64,000 nt of DNA, from NCBI GenBank assembly GCA_003254925.1, contig QANZ01005809.1:40692-104691 (forward strand), written 5' to 3'. The DNA comes from Chamaecrista fasciculata. Lineage: Eukaryota; Streptophyta; Magnoliopsida; Fabales; Fabaceae. The translations under genes were made by a program, and so were the position numbers. Below the pieces are notes generated by a model. It was not told where the DNA came from, ran no database searches, and saw nothing but the letters and a program-made list of their open reading frames with translations. Positions 1 through 12,511 of the stretch are shown piece after piece. Each line of letters starts with the position of its first letter. Position 1 is the first letter of the stretch.

Positions 1-212
1 TTTTTTTCACCTTTTTGGTCCCTTTCCTGGAATATTCATGGAGTAGGGACTAAATAGGAACGTTTGGAAGAGTTCTAGAATATTTTGCAAACTTTTTTTG
101 TGAGCTAGGGACTAAAATGAAGGAAGTTTGAAGGTTTCTGGACTTATCTGCAGTTTGTGAGCTAGGGACTAAAATAAGAGGAAGAGGATTTGAAAAAAAA
201 AAAAAAAGTCAA

Positions 213-365
213 GTTGACCGTTATTTTTAACGGTCAAAACCACCTAGACCCCATTTTGCAAACGGCGTAAACCTCAGGCCCCAATTTGAAACTTTTCAAA
301 CCACATGTACCCTATCTGAAACGGGGCCAAACCACAGGACCCTATTTTGTAATTTACCCAAAAAT
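213..365. mobile_element. Partial foldback MITE (family A)
   Basis: This block ends in a run that resembles the right arm of the large foldback element at 53580-54670: phrases equivalent to 'accctatctgaa', 'gggccaaaccacag' and a final 'tgtaatttaccc' occur in the same order. Only one arm is evident here. The matching is by eye, so the left boundary is approximate. Confidence 0.5.
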
Positions 366-475
366 TTATGAACATATTTAAAAAACAGTAATGGGAAAAA
401 ATATATAATTCATTCCCCAAAATTTTACAATTTGGTTCTTCTTCTAGTATATATATAAGTAATATTTTTTGTAGT

Positions 476-776
476 GTAAAAATATAAAAACAAAATTCAA
501 ACCACAGGGTCAATTGGTAATTTTTGAGGGACCTATTTGTATATGTATCCAAAACTTTAAAGTTCACATTTTAGTCCCTAAATAATATGTATCCAGGGAC
601 CTATTTGTACTTTTTTGAAAAAATTTTGGGTCAATTGGTAATTTTTGTAAATTTGTTATGGTTAAAATTACAAAATAGCTCCAAAGGGTACCAAAGTGTC
701 AGGTTTCAAACCACAGGGTACCAAATTGAAATAGGGTCAAACCACAAGGTACCACCGTGTAATTTACCCAAAAAAG
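476..776. mobile_element. Partial foldback MITE (family B)
   Basis: The stretch shares ordered sequence with the complete foldback element at 54014-54443. Shared parts are the central 'atgtatccagggacctattt', then 'aaaatagctccaaagggtac', then repeated 'accacagggtacc' phrases and a closing 'gtgtaatttaccc'. The left arm is mostly missing. Further copies lie at 39721-39899 and 54014-54443. Confidence 0.6.
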
Positions 777-1579
777 ATACATATTGGTCCATTATTCAGT
801 ATATGACTAATATTTTTGGTTCTGCAACTACTAAAGAAGAAAATTTTGAAAAATACATAATTCATACCCTAGAAAATATACATTTTGGTCCCTCCTATAT
901 TATATACATGGGTAATATTTTTTGTAGTATCAAAATTTTAAAATAAAATTAAAAGACGGTAAACAGGAAAAATATATAGTCTAGTCCCCAAAATTTTACA
1001 ATTCACTACTCAAAAATTACATTTTGGTCCCACATTCACACCTTCATCCTCCTTTATCTTACCACTCCAAAAATTTCCTTTATTAACTTTCTCCTTTAGC
1101 ACAAATTTCGAGGTAATCATTACTCATACTACTTTTTTAACACCAAAACTCAAAAAAAAAATAACCACTCCTTTATCCTCCTTTATTTTTACCATTTTTA
1201 CCCATATACAAATTTAAAATACCAATACAATTATTTCAACCCACCACAATCATTACATACCCTTTAAAATAATTTCACATCATAATTCCTCCTTTATCTC
1301 TCATTTTCCCAAACAACATTTATTAAAAACCTCCTTTATAACACAAATTCTTTACCTCTCCTTTATTACCTCCCCCATTCCTTTATCCTCCTTTAACTTA
1401 ACCTCCCCATCCAAACGCACCCTAAAAATAACGATAAAAACTGTACAAACTCACATTTTAAACTAAGGGAGAAAAATGTAAAAGATTGAAAGACTAAAAT
1501 AGAACCAAAACAAATTTCAAAATTGAAATGAAACTGATATTATAGTTTGAGGACCAATGTGTAATTAATAGTTTCGGCT
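777..1579. other. AT-rich intergenic, probable MITE end
   Basis: No gene is visible. From about 1040 to 1395 the motif CTCCTTTA recurs many times, and the block closes near 1427 with 'ccatccaaacgcaccc'. That is the reverse complement of the GGGTGCGTTTGG terminus common in plant MITEs and seen again at 59463-59482. I could not find the partner terminus to the left, so this is probably one half of an element. Confidence 0.4.
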
Positions 1580-2809
1580 CAGTAAGTTGCAGCAATCTCT
1601 CTTCTTCATTTGTGCATTTCCTTTCCTTCCATCTTGAATCCGTCACCGTCGTGCAGGACGAATCTCACATTCCAATATCATTCTCTGCTTTTTTTTACAC
1701 TTTCAAACAGAATAGTGATTAGTGACTGACGCATGGGTAAATTTGTAATTTCATTATGTTTGAACATCTTCAATATCCATTTCTGTTCTGTTTCACCACA
1801 TTACTCTTGCACATGGTAGTTATACTCGTTTTCTTGCGTACATCTAAAGCTATTTTATTTATTAGGGAAATCAAAATCATGGCTTCAAATTCTATACCCT
1901 CATTTCTCTTCTCGCCAAAGTCCAAACTTTGATCTCTCCCACAACAATTACGCAGGTATCCCCCACTTTACTTTTCCCAATACCTTCAATTTTCAATGCT
2001 TATGCTTCATTATACTTCTGTTACATTGCTAATTTCATGAACCAAATATCGTACGCCTGTGTATGTTTAATGGATTTGGTGCATCTTGTTAATTTCTTGT
2101 AACTATTAATACTATATGTCTTTCCGAATTATTTAGATGAAGAACTCATCCCGGAGATTCAGTTTCAATAGATTCTGATTGGTAATCAGATCATTAGCAA
2201 CATGACTTCGAGGACCAGTTTCTTTCTTTTTGTTTTCTTAACTAGTGACTTTTATCCCTTTTTTCTGGAATTTCAAATTGTTGGCATTCAATCAATTCGT
2301 CATGTTCGTCTACCGTTTCTGATTCTGGCATAGGGAGCTTTTCTGGACCCACGTTATGGTCTTTATGGATAAACACTGCTCTTCTGCAATAGGACCATTC
2401 AACATTTCACGAGATCCTGTTCATAATTTCTACTCATTCGTGAGATTTTTGTTTACAATTATATTGGATTAATAGATTGCTTTTCAAAGGTTTAAGCTTG
2501 ACATTTTAGCTTTGTAACACGAAATGACAGTTCAATCATGAAACTCTACTTTTGGAATTTAGGTATTGGAATATGATAGTAAAAGCCTGTTGCAATTTGA
2601 AATACATTAGTCATATGCAGCCATATCGTTGTACCTTTTGAGTGGAATGCAGCTGAGAAATAATAAATTAGTTTTCTTATTAACATTCAACGAAAACTTT
2701 TAATCTGTAAATTTTCTTTAAATGTAATGTGTTGGAGAGCCTACTATGTATCAGTAAAGCATATATCTATGTAGTATCTTTTGTGAGGTTCTCCTTAATC
2801 TGTAGGAAC
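1580..2809 (+). other. IPK2 5' leader with probable intron
   Basis: A less AT-rich, CT-rich stretch near 1580-1736 looks like transcribed leader. The last intron probably ends at 'taatctgtag' just before the start codon at 2810. Candidate donors are 'catggGTAAAT' near 1736 and 'cgcagGTATCC' near 1955. The exact transcript structure cannot be decided from sequence alone. Confidence 0.45.
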
Positions 2810-3724
2810 ATGCTAAAGGTCCCAGAACATCAAGTTGCTGGCCATATAGCTGGAGAAGGTCTTCTTGGTCCTCTAGTAGATGATTCTGGCCACTTTTATA
2901 AGCCTCTTCAGAATGATAATCGTGGTTCCAATGAGGTGGATTTCTATACATCATTTTCTTCTGATGCACGGATTCCCCTTCACATTCTGAGATATTTCCC
3001 TATTTTCCATGGTACTAAGCTTATAAATGCATCAGATGGGTCTGGCTTACATCCCCACCTGGTGTTGGAAGATATTGTGTCCAGCTTTGTAAATCCATCC
3101 ATTATTGATATTAAGATTGGTTCTAGGACGTGGTATCCGCAAGCTTCTGATGACTACATCAAGAAGTGCATGAAAAAAGATATAGAAAGCTCCAGCCTTT
3201 CACTTGGCTTTAGGATATCAGGATTGAAGGCTTTTGGCTCCGAGAACTCTGTATTCTGGAAGCCTGATAGAAAGCTCCTGCAAAATCTGTCTGCAGAGGA
3301 TGCCAAATTGATTTTGAAGAAGTTTGTTTCTTCTAATACACTTGGAAATCACGGTGTGGACCCTGATTGTTCTTTTGCATCAAACGTTTATGGTGGTTCT
3401 TCTGGAATTTTAGCGCAGCTGTTGGAGCTAAAGGCATGGTTTGAGGTCCAAACAATTTTCCAATTCTATTCTAGTTCAGTCCTCATTGTGTATGAGAAGG
3501 AGTCCATACAAAATGGAAAGGGTACAAGTGCTGTAGTTAAACTCGTTGATTTTGCACATGTTCTGGAAGGAACAGGTGTTATCGATCATAACTTCTTGGG
3601 TGGACTTTGCTCTTTAATAAAGTTCATTTCAGATATCATAGCCAGTCCAGTTGAGAATTGCATTTCTAATGGTAATGATTCTAAAAGTGAAGAATATTCA
3701 GATGGACCCCTGCCTTCTGTGTAA
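2810..3724 (+). CDS. IPK2: Inositol polyphosphate multikinase
   Basis: The product is a 304-residue inositol phosphate kinase of the IPK2/IPMK family. These enzymes phosphorylate IP3 and IP4 at the 3 and 6 positions towards IP5 and act mainly in the nucleus and cytosol. The diagnostic catalytic motif PxxxDxKxG is present as PSIIDIKIG at residues 96-104, followed by SRTWYP. The LGFRISG segment lies near 132-138, and the metal/ATP-binding region VVKLVDFAH is at 242-250. The N-terminal nucleotide-binding strand is HQVAGHIAGEG at residues 7-17. The frame stays open for 27 codons upstream, but a splice acceptor (tgtag) sits four bases before this ATG, and the length then matches the roughly 300 residues of plant IPK2 proteins. 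The CDS lacks introns, as in Arabidopsis IPK2 genes. It appears intact. Confidence 0.95.
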   Translation: MLKVPEHQVAGHIAGEGLLGPLVDDSGHFYKPLQNDNRGSNEVDFYTSFSSDARIPLHILRYFPIFHGTKLINASDGSGLHPHLVLEDIVSSFVNPSIIDIKIGSRTWYPQASDDYIKKCMKKDIESSSLSLGFRISGLKAFGSENSVFWKPDRKLLQNLSAEDAKLILKKFVSSNTLGNHGVDPDCSFASNVYGGSSGILAQLLELKAWFEVQTIFQFYSSSVLIVYEKESIQNGKGTSAVVKLVDFAHVLEGTGVIDHNFLGGLCSLIKFISDIIASPVENCISNGNDSKSEEYSDGPLPSV

Positions 3725-6313
3725 TAATTAGGCTCCATGGGGAGGATTTTGGAATCTAAGCCGTTTTGGCGATGTATTTCAAATGTATCAACATCTGGAT
3801 TCAACATTTGGATTGAATAATGCCTCTATTATGCATTATATCTGTTTTGTTGCTTCTTCTGCTATTCAAATTTTGAATATTAATGTTTGTCTTTATTTTC
3901 TCAGTCCTTTGGCTTATTTAATTAAGAATGAACATTGATGTGGCGATTTTTTCTTAAAGATCAAGAGTGTTTGAACTCCTTATGAACTGCCACTTGTTAC
4001 TGAAGTGAGGATTAACAAAATGTGTATACTAAACTGAGTTCTTGTAGCTAAATGGAATTTTCTTTAAATTCCAAATGAGCTGAAATGCAATTATGTCAAA
4101 TTAGTGTGAACCATGGGAGTTCATAGTGATTCCATTCTGGAATTTAGAAGTCAGATCTACTCATTTTTATTTTTGCAAGCACATGCAGTAGTGACTGAAA
4201 CTGTGTTGAATTTCTTTTGGCTGGAGACTTCTTTCTGTACTGCTTTTCTTTTCTTCTGACATATACATTTATAGATTAGCTTCCCTGATTCTAGTTTTTC
4301 CTTCTTAGTTTCTGACTGGCTGTACCCTAATGGAGTAATGGTGTTTGGCACATTCTTTGAACTAATTTACTTTTTTTAGTGTCTCAGCAGTTCGCACATC
4401 TAATTATGAAACCTACATTGGCAATTTTGATAACAGTTCGTTCATATTGTTTATGACTTCATGCAGCTTATTCTTCAATCAGACAGATCATATATTATGC
4501 TTGAATACAAGTTTTGGATTAAGAAATAATCTCCCCATCCAACTTTGCTGGTTGATCAATTATCAAAATATTGATATGATATTAGAAACTGAACTTTTGT
4601 GATGACTGCTGGAATGTACAGAAGTTATGCATAGGAAATGAAAGAGAAAAATTGTTTATTTTAGTCCTTAAAATTTTCCCAGAGTTACAATTTAGTACTT
4701 GGATATTGGAAGTGCATATTTTGGTCTCTAATTTTTTTTACAAACATTTACTATTAGTTTCCATTTGTAACATATTAGCGATTAAATTTTTGGTATTTGT
4801 AAAAAGTTCAGTAATAAAAAATTGTATTTCTAATATCTAAGAATTAAATCTCAGTTTGAGACAAATTCAGAGACTAAAATTAGGTTTACTCAGAAATGAA
4901 ACGTGCTGAGTTTGGTCATGTTTTGGCTAACAAAATTGACAGAAGTGTTGCCTTGTTCATTCTGAGAGTTACATACTAGAAATCAGCAATCGGAAAACTA
5001 TGTTTTATTGGCCATAACTTTCAGAATTTTGTCTTAGTACATGTTCAATTATTTTTCTTACATGAAAAGATGATTTTGCCATACATTTCTTTTTCCTATT
5101 AACTGTATCTCTCTTGTTTTGTAGTCTCCCCACACAGTTATGCATGCAGAGGAGAATTGTACTCAATGACACATTAATCTGCTGGCATGCACTACATTTT
5201 AGCATCCTTGACACAAGAAAAAAAGGAGATAAAGCTGAATGGAAGGCATAACTAAATGGATTGGCATATGTAGCAGATGTGACTCCAAACAATGATCTAA
5301 AGGCATGATTGGTATTTTGTATTATCATATAGTAATCATCCAAAACAAAAGAACAGAAACAAAACCAAGCTATATATTTGAAGCAAGGTGCAGTGAACTG
5401 TTAGTGCTAATATATTAGACTTTGACGGTTTGCCTCTGAAGTCTTAATTATGTTTTTTTGCTTTTGTTGTTGTTCTTGTTGTTTATAATGTGACCCTACT
5501 ACTGACTCGCTCTCACCCTTTTCACCTGCTCTACCAATTTCAGTTTTCTTGTCCCCTGGTCTTCTGCAGATGCATAGACCCACTTAAAGATTACATTTTT
5601 TAAAAGAAAGAAAAAGTTTTACGGTGCCCAGACTTTTTGTTTTTGGAGTAAACATGTAATTTGATCTATGAAAGATATACAAGTTAATAAGTCAGTCTTT
5701 GAAAATCCAATTTACTCACTTTGATTTTTAAAAATTATAAAGACAATGTAGTTTAGTTTCTTAAGCTTGTCTTTTTGAGATTTTTTTTTAGTCATTAGGC
5801 ATGAGCCCTCATATATTCGTTGTCTGAAAACCAAATTTTTAAGAATTGAATTGCTATTTCATGTCAGGAATTCACTAATACACAGCACTGCGGCTAATGG
5901 TATAGGCAAGTGATAACTACTAAACTAACTTTCTAGATTTTAAAAAGATTCAAAATTTCTCAATTTAATACTTCACTAATGGTAGGCAGTGTTCAACTTC
6001 TTCATTTTTACTATTTATATCTTTCATAATTTGAATGAATTGATGTCTACATCTATCTTGATTGATGTTATAGTTGTATTAGTGCTAGTCTAGTCTTAAT
6101 TGACCATCCAGCTACCCACCAGGATCAAGCCAAATTCATCCTAACTTATTTAATCCAACAAAATAATAGCAAATGTTTACCCTAGTTCAGCCGTTTTTTT
6201 CATCAGGTCAAATAGAATCAGGTAGGAAAAAAAAATTACATAAAAAATTTGATGTCGAACCAGTCTAGTCTATATAATTTTCTTGAAGTTAAGACCATTA
6301 ATCACAAAAGTTA
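3725..6313. other. IPK2 3' region and intergenic DNA
   Basis: The first 100-150 bases are presumably the IPK2 3'UTR. The remainder is AT-rich with no credible ORF. At about 4650-4760 there is a decayed block of 'tagtccttaaaatttt' and 'ttttggtctctaa' phrases typical of plant foldback MITE arms. Nothing else is recognisable. Confidence 0.5.
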
Positions 6314-7755
6314 GACCGAGTTCGTTTGCGCTTTGATTATAATCTGCTCTGATTATAATCATAATAAGCATGTTCGTTTGTGTTTTTTTTCTCATCAAAT
6401 TATAATCATGATTTTTTTATAATCAAATACATTCAATTACACTTATACCCCTATATATATACCTATAATTACCCATACTCTAATACAATCAATCACCCAT
6501 CACAAGGGCAAAATGGTCATTGACCTCAATATTAGGCCATGTTGTAAATACTCATTATTGTCTTGGGCAAAAATGTCATTTTGCCCAAATTATTTATGAA
6601 TCAAATTATTCTTCTTTTTCTTCTTCTCTCTCGTTAATTCTACTTTGCCTCCATCAATGGCACCTCAAGCTCTCTTGCCTTTTCATCAATCCCCTCTCTG
6701 TGATTCGAATTCCGCGAAATCTTCCAAGAATAATAAGTCTGATAGTGGCCTTAGCTTCCATCTCCCAAGGAAGCGATGACTTTGATCTTGAACTCAACGT
6801 TCTTCCTCAGAGGAACCTCAACCTCCGAAATCGACCATTTCATCGCGCAACATGTAAATTTTCCTACTATTACTGTTATTTCTGGTCTTGAGTTTTGCAA
6901 GAAAACAAACCGTTAATTTTCTGTTTCATGTAGAGAGAGTGATTCAATCAATTAATTCGATTGCGATTTTGGTGTTCTTAATAGACAGAGAAAGTGAGAA
7001 TGGAATTAGAGGAGCGAAGAATTAGACAGTGGAGAGAGATGGCGCACACGAACGAAGCAACCGCCAATTCAGTTCGCACCAATCTAGAACAAGTGCTAGC
7101 GGCGGCACATGTCAGTGAGGACCAGGGAGAGAGAGAGAGAGAGAGAGGGAGGGAGGGAGGGAGGGAGAGACCATGGGAGAGAGAGACGAGAGAGTGAAGC
7201 CAAAAGAAACATTATGCCAAATTCAATATTTATTTCGGGTCCGTCTACTTTTTTTCTTTCTCTCTCATCTTGTGTCAAATGGTGGACCATTGTTTTAAGT
7301 GGTCCACCGAATATCGGGCCTGATTGGTACACTTTAGTTCCTATTGGTCGACCATTTTATAGGCAAAATTAGTTCGGTGGACCAAACAAAATAATCACCT
7401 ACAAAGTTGTACATGATTATAATCATATTTTCACGCTTTCTAAGGCAAACAGTAACATAATTTGATTTTTTTATAAGCAACAATCACATCCAAACACACT
7501 TTGATTATAATCAAATCACATCTTACTTTTTCCTACTTTTTCCAACTTTTTCTTCCATTTCTACCCCTATACAATTTATCAATTTCCTTACTCTTCTATC
7601 TACCAACCACAATCATTACATACCTATTTCAATAATTTCACACCAAATAATCAACTTTCATCCAAACACCAATACACAAATAATCAACTTTGATTATAAT
7701 CATACACTAATTATAATCAGAGCAGATTTTATTATAAACGCAAACAAACTGAACC
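6314..7755. mobile_element. Harbinger-like non-autonomous element, copy 1
   Basis: The ends form an inverted repeat: the left 'gttcgtttgcg', followed by repeated GATTATAATC and 'ctgctctgattataatc', is mirrored on the right by 'gattataatc', 'ataatcagagcagatttt' and 'aaacgcaaacaaac'. A TTA precedes the left end; the right flank is TGA, so the target duplication is imperfect or decayed. The interior carries less AT-rich sequence and a GA/GGGA microsatellite. It matches the element at 41108-42634 in reverse orientation, with blocks such as 'caatcacatccaaacacac' shared. There is no transposase ORF. Confidence 0.75.
7126..7168. repeat. (GA)n-(GGGA)n microsatellite
   Basis: A GA dinucleotide run is followed directly by GGGA tetranucleotide units, inside the transposon at 6314-7755. 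Short open frames here on both strands are products of the repeat. Confidence 0.9.
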
Positions 7756-8800
7756 TGAAGCAGACGCTATTCAAATATTAGAGGAATTTGATGAACACAA
7801 ACCAACCTTTAGAATGTCAAGACCGTCGTACCCTTCTATACAATTTATAATCTTTAAAACAATTAATTTTCTTGACATAATGACAACTTATCAATAATAA
7901 GCTTTTGTAGATTGTTTAATTCTATAATTACTAGAATTACCAAGTCTTGCCATAATTAACCAGCTGTGTTGGAGCCCATTTAAGCCCTTATTTATATAAC
8001 CAATTCATTTACTTATGTTCTACATAAACAGTAGAAAAGTCGAATGCCTTTTTGTGCTAGCATAGAACACACATATATATATATATATATACTAGCGGCT
8101 TTGTAACGTTTGAATTGATTTAAAGTTGAAGATTATATTAAATTTTTATATTGATAAAAGAGTAAGTTTGGGACCAATTTGAGAAATTATAAAAATATTT
8201 AAGACTCATCTAAAATAAATAAAATATTTAGGACCAATTTGAGATTACCTCATATGGGAAGAGTGAGTGGGGAGAGAGAGTGGTGACATTTTTTAATTTT
8301 TAATTGTTTTTTGCATTTTCTTAATTTTTAAAGAACTAGGGAGAATAAGTGGGGAGAGAAAGTGGTGATTTTTTTTTATCTTTTTTAATTTTTTAATTCA
8401 ATAATTTTGACCAACCATAAAGGGGTGGAGCCATATAATATAGTATATATATATATATATTTTTTTTTTCCATAATTTTTTATCGTACTGCTGAGTTAGG
8501 TGAGATGTAGACTTAAAATTTAAGGATCATGTGGAATGGTATGGAATCAACGTCTAACTTAAATAAATCCTCGAATCTATTAATTGCATTTGTACAATTT
8601 TATTTTCTTATAGACAAACTATTGATTAACAGATTACTTAAAATTATTTTCTTATACTGATTGAAGCCCAGTTATTGAGATTTTTGTTTTTGGTCAATAA
8701 GCCCAGTTATTTAGTGAAAGAGGGCATGGAAACTTATTTGGGCCTGAATTAACCCAACCCTATAACCCACGTTAGTTCTAGATTTGGGCCTGGGCTTTTT
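7756..8800. other. Intergenic DNA with short tandem repeats
   Basis: No gene is visible. An (AT)n run lies at about 8072-8090 and another at 8446-8460. A unit containing 'gtggggagagagagtggtga' near 8269 is repeated imperfectly near 8351, a diverged tandem duplication of about 80 bp. Confidence 0.55.
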
Positions 8801-9251
8801 AAAAATCTGATTTAAGGCCCAAACCTCCGTCTTCCTCGTCTTCTTCCTTCATCGTGTTTAGCGTGCTGAAGTTTTGAAGACTGATAGTTACTGTTTTCAT
8901 TACTTTCCCAAACGGTATGATTCTTTGTTCCTTGTTCTTGATTACATCTTTTTGGATTTTGATTCATCAAGAATTTGTATTTAGTATTTGAAATGTGGTG
9001 GCACATGGTAATACTTCAGTTTTTGAAGGAAATATACATTGTTTTCGACTTTTAAACAACAGTTTCTCCAACTAAGTTTTTTTCTTTTTTATTCTAACTT
9101 GCTCTTCATCCCATTTTACTTCCTCACGTTTTTAAGCTGAATACAGAAGTGTATGGGTACTACTAGTGATTTTTTTTTTTCATGAACTTTGAGGATTATA
9201 ATTTTTTTTTTTTTTTTGGGGATAGGGCTGAAGGATTTGAAGATTCTTAAG

Positions 9252-11164
9252 ATGTTAGCTATTGATCCTGCTAAGAAGTTATCATTTGATCGACTCATTA
9301 GTAATGGCGATTTGGTTATTGTTTATGAGAGGCATGACATCATGAAGGCTATAACAGTATCTGAAAACTCAGTTCTCCAGAATCGTTTTGGTGTTTTTAA
9401 GCATTCTGAATGGATAGGAAAGCCATTTGGGTCCAAGGTATTCAGTAATAAGGGTGGTTTTGTACACTTGTTAGCTCCTACACCAGAATTATGGACTCTA
9501 GTATTAAGCCACAGGACTCAGATTCTCTATATTGCGGATATCAGCTTTGTGATCATGTACTTGGAGATTGTTCCTGGTTGCTTAGTTCTGGAATCTGGAA
9601 CTGGAAGTGGATCTTTAACTACTTCACTTGCTAGGGCTGTAGCTCCTACAGGACACGTCTATACATTTGATTTCCATGAACAAAGGGCTGCATCAGCTAG
9701 GTAATAAAAAAGATATTTATGAGTTTCTGGCATTAGAAATTGCTATCTTATTTTATTTGATATTTGGTTTATATGTTTTTTTACCTTTGACTTGTGTCTG
9801 CTTGTCTGCTTTAATTTAATAGATCTGCATTGTGGTTTTTGTACTAAATTGTAAGTTGTATATTTTGTGAGGTTAATTTCAACATTACAACATCTATTAT
9901 TCAAAATGCAGCTTCTTTTATACAAGTTGATTTAATTACTAGCTGCTTGCATCTTTTGGACTTTAAAGAAAAAACTTGATTGAAAATCCGTTTGATAGTT
10001 GCATGAGAGTGTGAGGGTGTAATATGTCCCACCTTAGATAAAAATATAAAGATAAGAGGGTATATAAGTTGTAAAGCCCTCCACCCAATTGGTTAGTCTT
10101 TTGGGATAGATTCTCCCCATGGCTCAAATACCTCCAATTGGTATCAAAGCATTACCCTGCGGACTCAGTTGCTGTCGTGCGGCATAGATGATGATGTCAG
10201 TATTGCAGTGTTTGCCCAGAGTTAGAAAACTAGTGTGAAGCCAGCCTATGTGATCACCAGAACTAAAATCGTGGTGAAATATTAAAGATTAAAGGTGCTG
10301 AGGTCTTGTCAGTGTGAGAAAGAGTGAGAGAAATTAAAGTAACCCTTAAATGGTCACTATCAAGATGAATAAATAACTTCTCTATTTGTTTGATTAACAT
10401 GGGCTGTGTAAATATGAAGATGTTTACTTGATCCTTTTATGTTTTTAGGGAAGATTTTGAGAGGACAGGACTAAGCAGCTTAATCAGCGTGGGTGTGAGG
10501 GACATCCAGGGTGAGGGATTTCCAGATGAATTTGCAGGCTTGGCTGATGCTGCATTTCTTGATCTACCCCAACCTTGGCTAGCCATTCCTTCAGCTGCTA
10601 AAATGTTAAAACAGGATGGAACTTTGTGCTCATTCTCCCCTTGTATTGAACAAGTACAAAGATCTTGCGAAACTCTTCAAACCAACTTCACAGGTATACC
10701 CCTTGTGTTTTCTTCTTCCTTTCTCTCTATATATAATATGTCCTTCTAGTTTCAGACTTGGGGCAATAAACTAACAATTTGGTCCCTTAATTGCTAAGCT
10801 CATTTAGCTTTGTACTCTCTTTTTTTCTTTTGTCTGTATATGCTTGGAATTCTCTCTGACTAGTATATACTGATGGAAATTTTCATGGGTATGTATAAAA
10901 GATATAAGAACATTTGAGGTGCTTGTACGCGCATACGAGATTCGAGAAGAAAGACTGGATGGAATTACAGGAGAAGGGAGTGGTCCTAATGGTTCTCTTC
11001 CTTGCAAGAGGAGGCAATGTTGTGATGGAAGCAAAGTGGTTAGTAGTAGTAGTAGTAGTAGTAGTCCTGCTCCTATGTCTTCTTGTGTTATGGCCAGACC
11101 TAGTAGTGAAGCACGAGGTCACACAGGCTATTTGACGTTTGCAAGACTCAAATGCCTCTCATGA
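9252..11164 (+). CDS. TRM61: tRNA m1A58 methyltransferase catalytic subunit
   Basis: Coding exons are 9252-9700, 10449-10693 and 10902-11164; they join in frame to 318 residues. The protein is the Trm61-type catalytic subunit that, with Trm6, methylates N1 of adenosine 58 in the tRNA T-loop using S-adenosylmethionine. The SAM-binding glycine motif is LESGTGSGS at residues 113-121, followed by a beta strand ending VYTFDFHEQRA. A second family motif, AAFLDLPQPW, is at 184-193 and typifies the Trm61 active site. A 5'UTR intron probably runs 8915-9225 (aacg/GTATGA to gatag/GG), which favours the ATG at 9252 over upstream in-frame codons. The C-terminal part contains a run of eight serines (279-286) encoded by an AGT repeat. 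Family assignment is firm; the exon ends are inferred from splice consensus and frame. Confidence 0.93.
10003..10370 (+). mobile_element. LTR retrotransposon remnant in TRM61 intron 1
   Basis: A TG-starting block is followed by a TATA-like 'gggtatataag' and a pyrimidine-rich tail. It ends just before 'tggtatcaaagc', which resembles the tRNA-Met primer site of Ty1/copia elements. About 200 bases of apparent leader follow. It is an old fragment (LTR plus primer-site region) with no coding capacity seen; the boundaries and family are tentative. Confidence 0.45.
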
Positions 11165-12500
11165 AGACTCAAGAGTGCAATATAATGCAGGCATGTCCAT
11201 TCCATCCTATTTTGTAGCAGATAGAAAACTTTGTATTTTGTAATTGTACCTCCTGATAACTTTAGCCTCAGGCAACAGTTATTTATTTCATAGGAAATTT
11301 TGGTATGTGCTGCTTTGCAATTCAACCTTTCTCTTATATAAGTAGCTAGGCTTTAACATTTGGAAACATTGGACATGCCTTTTAAGGTTTTATACTTCTG
11401 AGGATGCTGATACTTTCACAAAATTGCTTGCAGTAGCAAGACTTTTTTTCTCTCTTGCAGGGGTATGTCCTCAAGTTGATTTCCTTCTCAGGAATCGTTG
11501 CATTAATATCTAATAGTGTATATTTGATTTTTTTATACAGTGAAATTGAAATTAAGTGAATAAGGAGAAACAATAAAGCATCTTATAAATAGACCATTGG
11601 CATCTTCCGCAAAGAAAAAATTTAGGTAAGGTTCTTTATATATTTTCTATAAAGTTCCTTCAATCACAAACTTGATTTACATTCTCTCTCGTTCATCATG
11701 CAAAAAAGTGTATTTAATATTCTCTCTCTACTATATTGATCATGCATAAAATATTTGTCACGTGTCAAATGTTGATTGGAAAACTTTATAGCAAAAATAT
11801 AAGGAACTTTATCTAAGTTTTGTCCACAAAGCAAAAGTTAACAAAACATTAAGAAAGGACGCACTTATGCAAAGCTCATAATATCTTTACTATTAAGTTG
11901 ATTATTACATATATTATATGAATTTCTTTTACATGATTAATTATAGTAGAGGAAATATATATTAAAAAACTTCAATCAATCATATGATTAATTGCTGAAC
12001 TTGCTGATAAATATATAATAAGCTTTATCTGATTTCTTTTTCTAATCAAGAATATAAGCTTCCAGTGTTTTCTTTTTTATTGGATGACTATATATTGTTC
12101 TTCTAATCTAGTTTGAATAAAAATAAGAGGAAATTTAATAGTATATAATTTGAATTTCAAACATAATTATCTCAATTTGACTTTCCGTTTTCATAACTCT
12201 AAAAAACTGTCAAGTGGCAACAAAATTAACAAATGTGTGGGCAATTTAATTTTTAGAAGTTAAAAAAATGATTTGCAGGTGTCATCATGTACTTGATTCA
12301 CTTAAATTAATTAATGTGCTTTGCATTAATTAAAGTATGTGTTAAAATAATTTAAGATTTTAATAAAAGTATAAGTCAAGTTATATAAACAAGATTTTTT
12401 ACAAGATAAATCAATAGATTCATAACAAAAAAAGTAGAAGAAATTAAAAAACATACAATAAAACTAATTTGAAAGAACAAAGAAAACAAGGTAAGTCATA
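11165..12500. other. TRM61 3' region and intergenic DNA
   Basis: The first few hundred bases probably include the 3'UTR of the methyltransferase gene. Beyond about 11,600 the sequence is very AT-rich, and I see no gene or clear repeat boundary. Confidence 0.4.
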
Positions 12501-12511
12501 TGTTTTAGTAA

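Noticed and set aside
7096-7372. Overlapping open frames rich in Arg/Glu or Ser/Leu
   Set aside because: They arise from the GA/GGGA microsatellite inside a transposon and have no protein-like composition.
10883-11135. Thr-rich minus-strand and Val-rich plus-strand frames
   Set aside because: They are alternative-frame readings of TRM61 exon 3 and its AGT repeat.
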